From Chara braunii (lineage: Eukaryota; Streptophyta; Charophyceae; Charales; Characeae): DNA of 33,616 nucleotides. The position numbers and the translations under genes were made by a program. The stretch lies in NCBI GenBank assembly GCA_003427395.1, contig BFEA01000974.1, positions 52,015 to 85,630 of the forward strand, written 5' to 3'. Shown here piece by piece: positions 28,630 through 33,616 of the stretch. The notes under the pieces were generated by a model, which was not told the origin of the DNA, did no database searches, and saw only the letters and a list, made by a program, of their open reading frames with translations. Positions within the stretch are counted from its first letter, which is position 1; each line of letters starts with the position of its first letter.

Positions 28630-28809
<180 letters not shown>

Positions 28810-29210
28810 CCGAACAAACTAACTTAGATCTGAAAATAGGAGGGAGGCGGAATGGGCGGAGAAGAGAGTTGACGTAGCAGGTCGCGGAAGAGGGTGTGTG
28901 CACCTGCTCAGGGCGGCGGAGGAGTGAAGGAGGAACAGAGGTTTGGTTTGGTTTGGGGGAGGGAGAGGAGAAAAGGGGAGCAGAGTATCGGAAGAGGGTA
29001 GCGCAGGAGGAGTGGAGGAGCAACGGTGGCACCGGGGGTGTAGGAGCAACGGTGGCACCGGGGAGGGGGACAAGTGGTGAGGGGAGGGAGCGAGGCCACT
29101 GACCTGAGTCTGGCGTTCAGGCGTAGACACTCCTCCACCGCACCTCAATCAGGGCCCACCACAGCTCTCAGCGCACCACAGCTCACGGCCAACCACAGGT
29201 AAGAGGGAGA
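28810..29210. other. Unassigned GA-rich sequence
   Basis: Purine-rich on the plus strand, with a short direct repeat (GGAGCAACGGTGGCACCGGG at about 29018 and 29043). It ends in short CACCACAGCTC repeats near 29158-29190. No gene is recognised. Confidence 0.5.
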
Positions 29211-29242
29211 GTGTGTGTGTGTGTGTGTGTGTGCGTGTGTGT
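29211..29242. repeat. (GT)n microsatellite
   Basis: A GT run with one interruption (GTGC). Confidence 0.95.
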
Positions 29243-29405
29243 TGTCATGTTGGCTATACACAACTCCACACAAAAAGCATGACTGTGCCAGACTGTTTCT
29301 TCAGACTTTCACGGACTCATCAAGAGTCTAATCCCCTACAGTCTGCCCAGGAAGCATTTGACTGATGGATTTTGACTCACCACCTCAGTGAGAGTGAGTG
29401 TGTAT

Positions 29406-29408
<3 letters not shown>

Positions 29409-29468
<60 letters not shown>
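29409..29468. repeat. (TG)n(AG)n compound microsatellite
   Basis: A TG run to about 29444 followed directly by an AG run to 29468. Confidence 0.95.
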
Positions 29469-30364
29469 TCGCCGAGGAGGCCGATCCACGACTGCATGCA
29501 GGCTATACACAACATGCATTGGGCCTGAGCTACAGGCGACGACCGCCTGGATTCAGGTCGTCGGTCCGGTAGTACCCAATGGCCCAGATCGGAGATTTGT
29601 TATTGTTACATACTTCTGACAATCCTAAGCATGGGGCCGGTAGGACTGACGATGGCCCGGATCTTTTTTTTTTTTTAAACAGAACCTCACGGTTCTGGCT
29701 CCTACCATTCTGGGGAGCAACAGAGCTCCTACCATTCTGGGGAGCAACAGTCCGGTTCCTATTCCCCCGGCAAGTCTGAATGGAGTGCATAAGGGACTCA
29801 CTCACGCTCCTCCCCATTATGGCTGGGAGGCCCGAGCGGGCAGCATTGATTACTTCCTTGAGGAAGGATGTACCACCCCTAACCCCTGCCTAACTTATCC
29901 TATACTAACTCTGCCTGATATTGTGTTTAATCCCAGGTCTGTTCCTCTCTGCTATTAAGCTGTCTGGTAGATGTGTAATGCAGGAGCCTGCTGGGACACT
30001 TATTTCTGTTAAAACCCTGAACCCTAAACCCTCGGGCCTAATGCAGTCATGATTTTACCGTAACCAAGGCCAGTGGTAAAGCTTGAACAGTATTGATTCG
30101 ATGGCCCGGATCTTAGACTTGTCACGTTAGCGATTTTAAGGGCATACTGACATTGACTTACCCTGACGGCGTAGTTTGTATATGGTTGATTGATAAAGGA
30201 GGCGTTATTGGTGAGGTTTAGAAGTAGGGTGATTGCTGCATGAAAAAAAAGGAGTATTTGTGTGTATTTGTCAAGATTAGTGTTTGTGTGCTTGTGTGAT
30301 ACTCAGGGTGTTTGTGTTTATCACATCTGTTAGTGTTGGAATGTGTGGGATTTAGGTACTTTGT
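29469..30364. other. Intergenic-looking DNA with a 27-bp duplication
   Basis: No gene is recognised. It contains two adjacent 27-bp copies starting GCTCCTACCATTCTGGGGAG (29698-29724 and 29725-29751), a T run near 29664, and a TGTGTTTGTG-rich stretch at about 30255-30330. Confidence 0.6.
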
Positions 30365-30811
30365 ATGGTATTAATGTTCGCATCCCTTAGGCTGCGGTAT
30401 AGTGTGCTTCCGCGTTTGTGTCAAGGTGTCGCATTTTTGGCAGCGAAACGGAGCATTAATTTCGGGGTCAAACCGATGACGGACATGCAGCTTCTTCGTC
30501 TTCACTACACGGACCAAAAGGTCTTATGCAAGATGCATGACATCAGGTACAACTTGAAGGACAAGCCGCAAGCGATCTCGGCATTGAGGCAAGGTCCTGG
30601 ATTGATCGCCTACAAGGGGCGGGACTTCAACCGGGATTCTGATCTTGAAACACAGATCATGCCAGATCCAGTTAACATCAGAGTGTCCAATACAACTGGC
30701 GGCGACACAAGTGAGGATGATTACGAGAGCCTTAGTACAAGATCAAGCGGGAGTGATGAGTATGACTCATCTTACACATCTTCGAGCGCCGAACATCTGT
30801 CGGGAAGGTAG
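30365..30811 (+). CDS. Unrecognised ORF upstream of the Penelope-like element
   Basis: 148 codons. The N-terminal 35 residues are hydrophobic and basic. The C-terminal 45 are rich in Ser, Asp, Glu and Thr (T-S-E-D-D-Y-E-S-L-S-T-R-S-S-G-S-D-E). No family is recognised. It ends about 100 bp before the GIY-YIG-like frame and may be the N-terminal part of the same element, now separated by stops. A chance frame cannot be excluded. Confidence 0.3.
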   Translation: MVLMFASLRLRYSVLPRLCQGVAFLAAKRSINFGVKPMTDMQLLRLHYTDQKVLCKMHDIRYNLKDKPQAISALRQGPGLIAYKGRDFNRDSDLETQIMPDPVNIRVSNTTGGDTSEDDYESLSTRSSGSDEYDSSYTSSSAEHLSGR

Positions 30812-30928
30812 AATACACCTCAGCATCAGGCGACCTCACCACGACACAGAAGTGGGAGCAGATACACAGGCTATCAACGAAAATTGAGCAACTAGTTAGT
30901 ACAGGGAGTTTCACCTTGGTGTAGACAT

Positions 30929-31378
30929 ATGTACGTGGGGAGGACAGGAAGACAACCCGACAAGAGATGGACTGAACACATGAACTTGGCCAATAATCCA
31001 AATAGAGGAGCACAGCGAAAACTATACAGTTGGCTGCACAAATTTAGTTGGGAGAAATATGTTCTGATACCCATTCGGACGGGAGTGAGATCAGACGTGA
31101 TAGGGATGGAAGCAACACTGATTAGGAGACTGAATTCATTCTTTAATACAAGGGGAAAAGGCAGAAAGACTCGAAAAAACCGAAGACGAAGAAGGAGAAA
31201 GAGGAAGAAGAATGGAAACAATGAGGTAAATCGGAATATACGTGTTTTGTTTAAATCGGTTCGATTGGGTTACACTACGAAGTTAACATCAATACTTCAA
31301 CCGAAAGCAATGATTTACTGCACAGCTAGAAAACTATGGAATGAAAAATGTAAAGTAATTAAACGAACATTCGGATAA
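30929..31378 (+). pseudogene. GIY-YIG-like endonuclease of the Penelope-like element
   Basis: The frame begins M-Y-V-G-R-T-G-R-Q, the YIG strand and following Thr. K-R-W-T-E-H comes next, supplying the catalytic Arg and His. M-E-A-T-L-I-R-R-L-N-S-F-F-N supplies the Glu and the closing Asn. The first GIY strand is not visible upstream, where the same frame soon meets a stop. After the domain comes a highly basic run (about 31155-31215, mostly Arg and Lys), possibly a nuclear localisation or nucleic-acid-binding segment. Family knowledge says this nuclease nicks target DNA for primed reverse transcription. Confidence 0.7.
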
Positions 31379-32350
31379 AAAATTGTGAAAATTGACAACA
31401 CAAAGTTGCGGCTAAAAAAATGCAGAAAACGAATCGAAAATGAATGTATCTTTTATGTGATCCAACTGGTGCATACGGAACCGAAAACAAACAAACATAG
31501 AAATATTCTGATTAACTGCTTGAGGGCACCATGAAGACGGAGGGAACTGTATCAATTATCGTTAGATGATATACTGATTTTTATGTCAAAGGTGGGATCG
31601 ATTACCGGAAAGAAGCAAAAACGAACAATTAAAGGCATCTTCACACGAATTTCAAAGAAAGAGTTTGCATTAAATATCAAGAGAAGGTTGATATTTAAGA
31701 TTTCATTTGATGCATGCATTAATCTGAAGCAAGTGAGAAACACAACAACCGAGTCTATCTTGGAAAAAGTAAGTAATAACAATTTGGCAAACGATTTGTC
31801 AGCTCGGATGCGTGTGATATTTAAAAAATAAAAGACAATCGGGGAAATATTACACAATCACAGACAGGAGCTTACACAAGCACCGGTCTGTAATTGTGCA
31901 GTATCCCGAGTTCCAAAAATTGAGAACCACATTGTCTGCAGAATAAGTGAAATCACAAAAAAATCAGCTCTTGTGGAATGTGAAAAACATACCCCATATG
32001 AACGAAAGAATTGGAAAGGAAGAAATTAAAAGGACAATCATCACTAACATTGCAAGTATATCACGACCACTAAGGAATAAAAGAGAAATTAAAATAGATA
32101 TCTCTACTTGCATCGAAAAGAAGGATGATATGGAAATTTTTCTTCACATATCAGAAGTATGGGAAGTAAAAAGAAGATTGACACAACGTATCCTTTCACC
32201 ATTGAACATAAATCCTGGAGAAACTTTTGTGGAATGCCGTAAAATATGGTACGAGAAGACTCGAAAACTCTTTTCGGAATCGAATCACTAGGAAATTATA
32301 CAACAAACGGTATATGAGATCACTCAATTGGCCAAAAATACGTATCATGG
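31379..32350 (+). pseudogene. Middle region of the Penelope-like element
   Basis: Broken frames rich in Lys, Ile and Asn, for example 31583-31831 and 31947-32291. A short C-N-C motif lies near 31890 (A-P-V-C-N-C-A-V-S-R), in the position of the Cys motifs reported between GIY-YIG and RT in permuted Penelope elements. The rest is not assignable. Confidence 0.45.
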
Positions 32351-33161
32351 ATGTGGGCTGAAGAAAATCGCAGTTGGGATGAACAGGGATCATACGTAAA
32401 TGAGAATACAATTCAAAAAAACAAGGACGTCACCAGACGTCGACCAATTATGTCGACATATAAGGAATCATCTCAGAAAGCATCGAAGGTACTATCAAGA
32501 GCTATCAACTTCATGTGTCAAGCATTGAAAGTTGGTTTCTCACTAAAAGAAACGAACCAACTACTACCTAGACTGAAGAAATGCAATCAAGTAGCAAAAG
32601 AAACATACGGGGATATGACTACGATAATCTGCTCCACATAAGACGTCAAAGATATGTTTTTGAATCTCGATCACACACATATCTTAAACGTCATGCAATG
32701 GATGATGAAAACGGTGAAAGAAAAATGGAAAACTCACTTTTGTTACAAGATGAGAGGAAAGTACACGAACTTTGGAAAAGCAAACGGAACCTACGGATGG
32801 AGAACATTAAAAATTGAGTGCCTAATGGATCTGTTGTACTATGACATCAAACACGCATACTTCAAACTTCAAAGTACAAGGAACATTATTATGTCAAGTA
32901 ATGGGGATACCAATGGGGAAGGGCTCTAGCCCACCCATTGCCAACATGGTATGCGCGTTCGACGAGTACAAATGGTGTGCGCAGACTGGAATTGATGAGA
33001 AACTTATCCACGGTATGAGTTTTGTAGACGATGTAATGATGATCATAATAGCAAGTAAGAAAGATCAAACGAAAGAGTTGGAATGTCTGAAATCTTTTGA
33101 AACATGCTACCACCAATCTCTAAGACTTAAAATCACATTAGACAACGCAAACATAGAATGA
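32351..33161 (+). pseudogene. Penelope-like reverse transcriptase
   Basis: RT motifs in order: R-R-R-P-I-M-S-T (about 32440), then D-V-K-D-M-F-L-N-L (32642 on, first catalytic Asp) preceded directly by an in-frame TAA (32639-32641). Next come L-L-Y-Y-D-I-K-H-A-Y-F, G-I-P-M-G-K-G-S-S-P-P-I-A-N (about 32901) and S-F-V-D-D-V-M-M (33018-33041, catalytic Asp pair). A frameshift lies near 32880. The G-I-P-M-G and F-V-D-D forms fit Penelope-type RT better than LTR or L1 RT. Confidence 0.75.
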
Positions 33162-33507
33162 ACATATCTGGAAACAAGGGTGACGAAATCAATCAACGAA
33201 CAAAATCATAAGATATGATGAAAGTAGCTCCAGATTGAAGGCATGTTGGAAATCGACGACGACAAGGACAACACAGAGAGTGACTGCGGGAGATCCTGAG
33301 GATAGATGATGAGTACATTGCAAGGATAGGGAAAGTGGCGGAGAAGGACTGGGAACGAAGGGTATAAATACTGAGGATAGTGGCTGAAATGATTACCTGA
33401 GCAATGAGGTAGAAGGGTAATCGCAACTGGTCTCGCATGCCATGGACATTACGTGTATGATGTGAAAATAAAACCTCGCACGTTCTGTCTATATTTGCAT
33501 GTGTTTA

Positions 33508-33509
<2 letters not shown>

Positions 33510-33568
<59 letters not shown>
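33510..33568. repeat. (CT)n microsatellite
   Basis: A CT run, interrupted near 33569 by TTCTC. A second CT run fills 33600-33616 to the window end. Confidence 0.97.
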
Positions 33569-33576
<8 letters not shown>

Positions 33577-33616
33577 TATCCACAAATGGAATAAAACTTT
33601 CTCTCTCTCTCTCTCT

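Larger units (their letters stand above)
30900..33200 (+). mobile_element. Degraded Penelope-like element, GIY-YIG upstream of RT
   Basis: A plus-strand pseudo-element in AT-rich DNA. A GIY-YIG-type endonuclease (30929-31170) comes first and a Penelope-type RT (about 32440-33160) follows. Most Penelope elements have GIY-YIG after RT. The permuted order is known from the Naiad/Chlamys group, the latter in green algae. Stops and frameshifts break it throughout. No terminal repeats are identified. Confidence 0.7.

Noticed and set aside
30005-30031. CCCTAAACCCT, a plant-telomere-like motif
   Set aside because: Only about one and a half imperfect units, so chance is the simplest explanation.

Overview
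This window looks like a repeat-dense nuclear scaffold from a large eukaryotic genome, most plausibly a plant or green-lineage (charophyte-like) genome. That placement is an inference. It rests on a chromodomain Ty3/gypsy element, a second Ty3/gypsy element with plant-type initiator-Met tRNA priming, a Penelope-like element of the green-lineage type with GIY-YIG upstream of RT, long CT microsatellites and assembly Ns. I see no convincing host gene, no rRNA or tRNA gene and no CRISPR array. Both window ends lie in (CT)n repeats.

Layout. 1-1183: (CT)n, then unassigned DNA. 1184-10951: Gypsy-1, a minus-strand chromovirus with LTRs of about 0.74 kb that differ by roughly 5%. Its gag and pol carry many stops and frameshifts, and its RT is split at 4489-5668 by a 1.18-kb inverted-repeat DNA transposon flanked by TTAA. 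10952-14948: a mosaic of AT-rich and purine-rich DNA, diverged minisatellites, a probable tRNA-derived SINE, a 10-N gap and two isolated primer-binding sites. 14949-25070: Gypsy-2, a minus-strand Ty3/gypsy element with 1.4-kb LTRs about 99% identical. 25071-27506: a hairpin-forming inverted repeat and a decayed plus-strand LINE 3' end. 27507-27544: a Nextera mate-pair junction adapter, which is an assembly artefact. 27545-30300: a CT-separated tandem array and long microsatellites. 30365-33200: a degraded plus-strand Penelope-like element with GIY-YIG upstream of RT.

The main discovery candidate is Gypsy-2. Its order is gag, protease, RT, RNase H, PHD-like zinc finger, integrase, ORF3, ORF4. 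The pol stop overlaps the first ATG of ORF3 as ATGA, and the ORF3 stop overlaps an ATG of ORF4 as ATGA. ORF3 and ORF4 are uninterrupted although gag-pol is broken in several places, and I recognise no domain in either. Gypsy-1 carries a C-terminal chromodomain, whereas Gypsy-2 carries a PHD-like finger instead. Two different histone-reader-like modules therefore sit in neighbouring elements. The chromatin-targeting role is inference.
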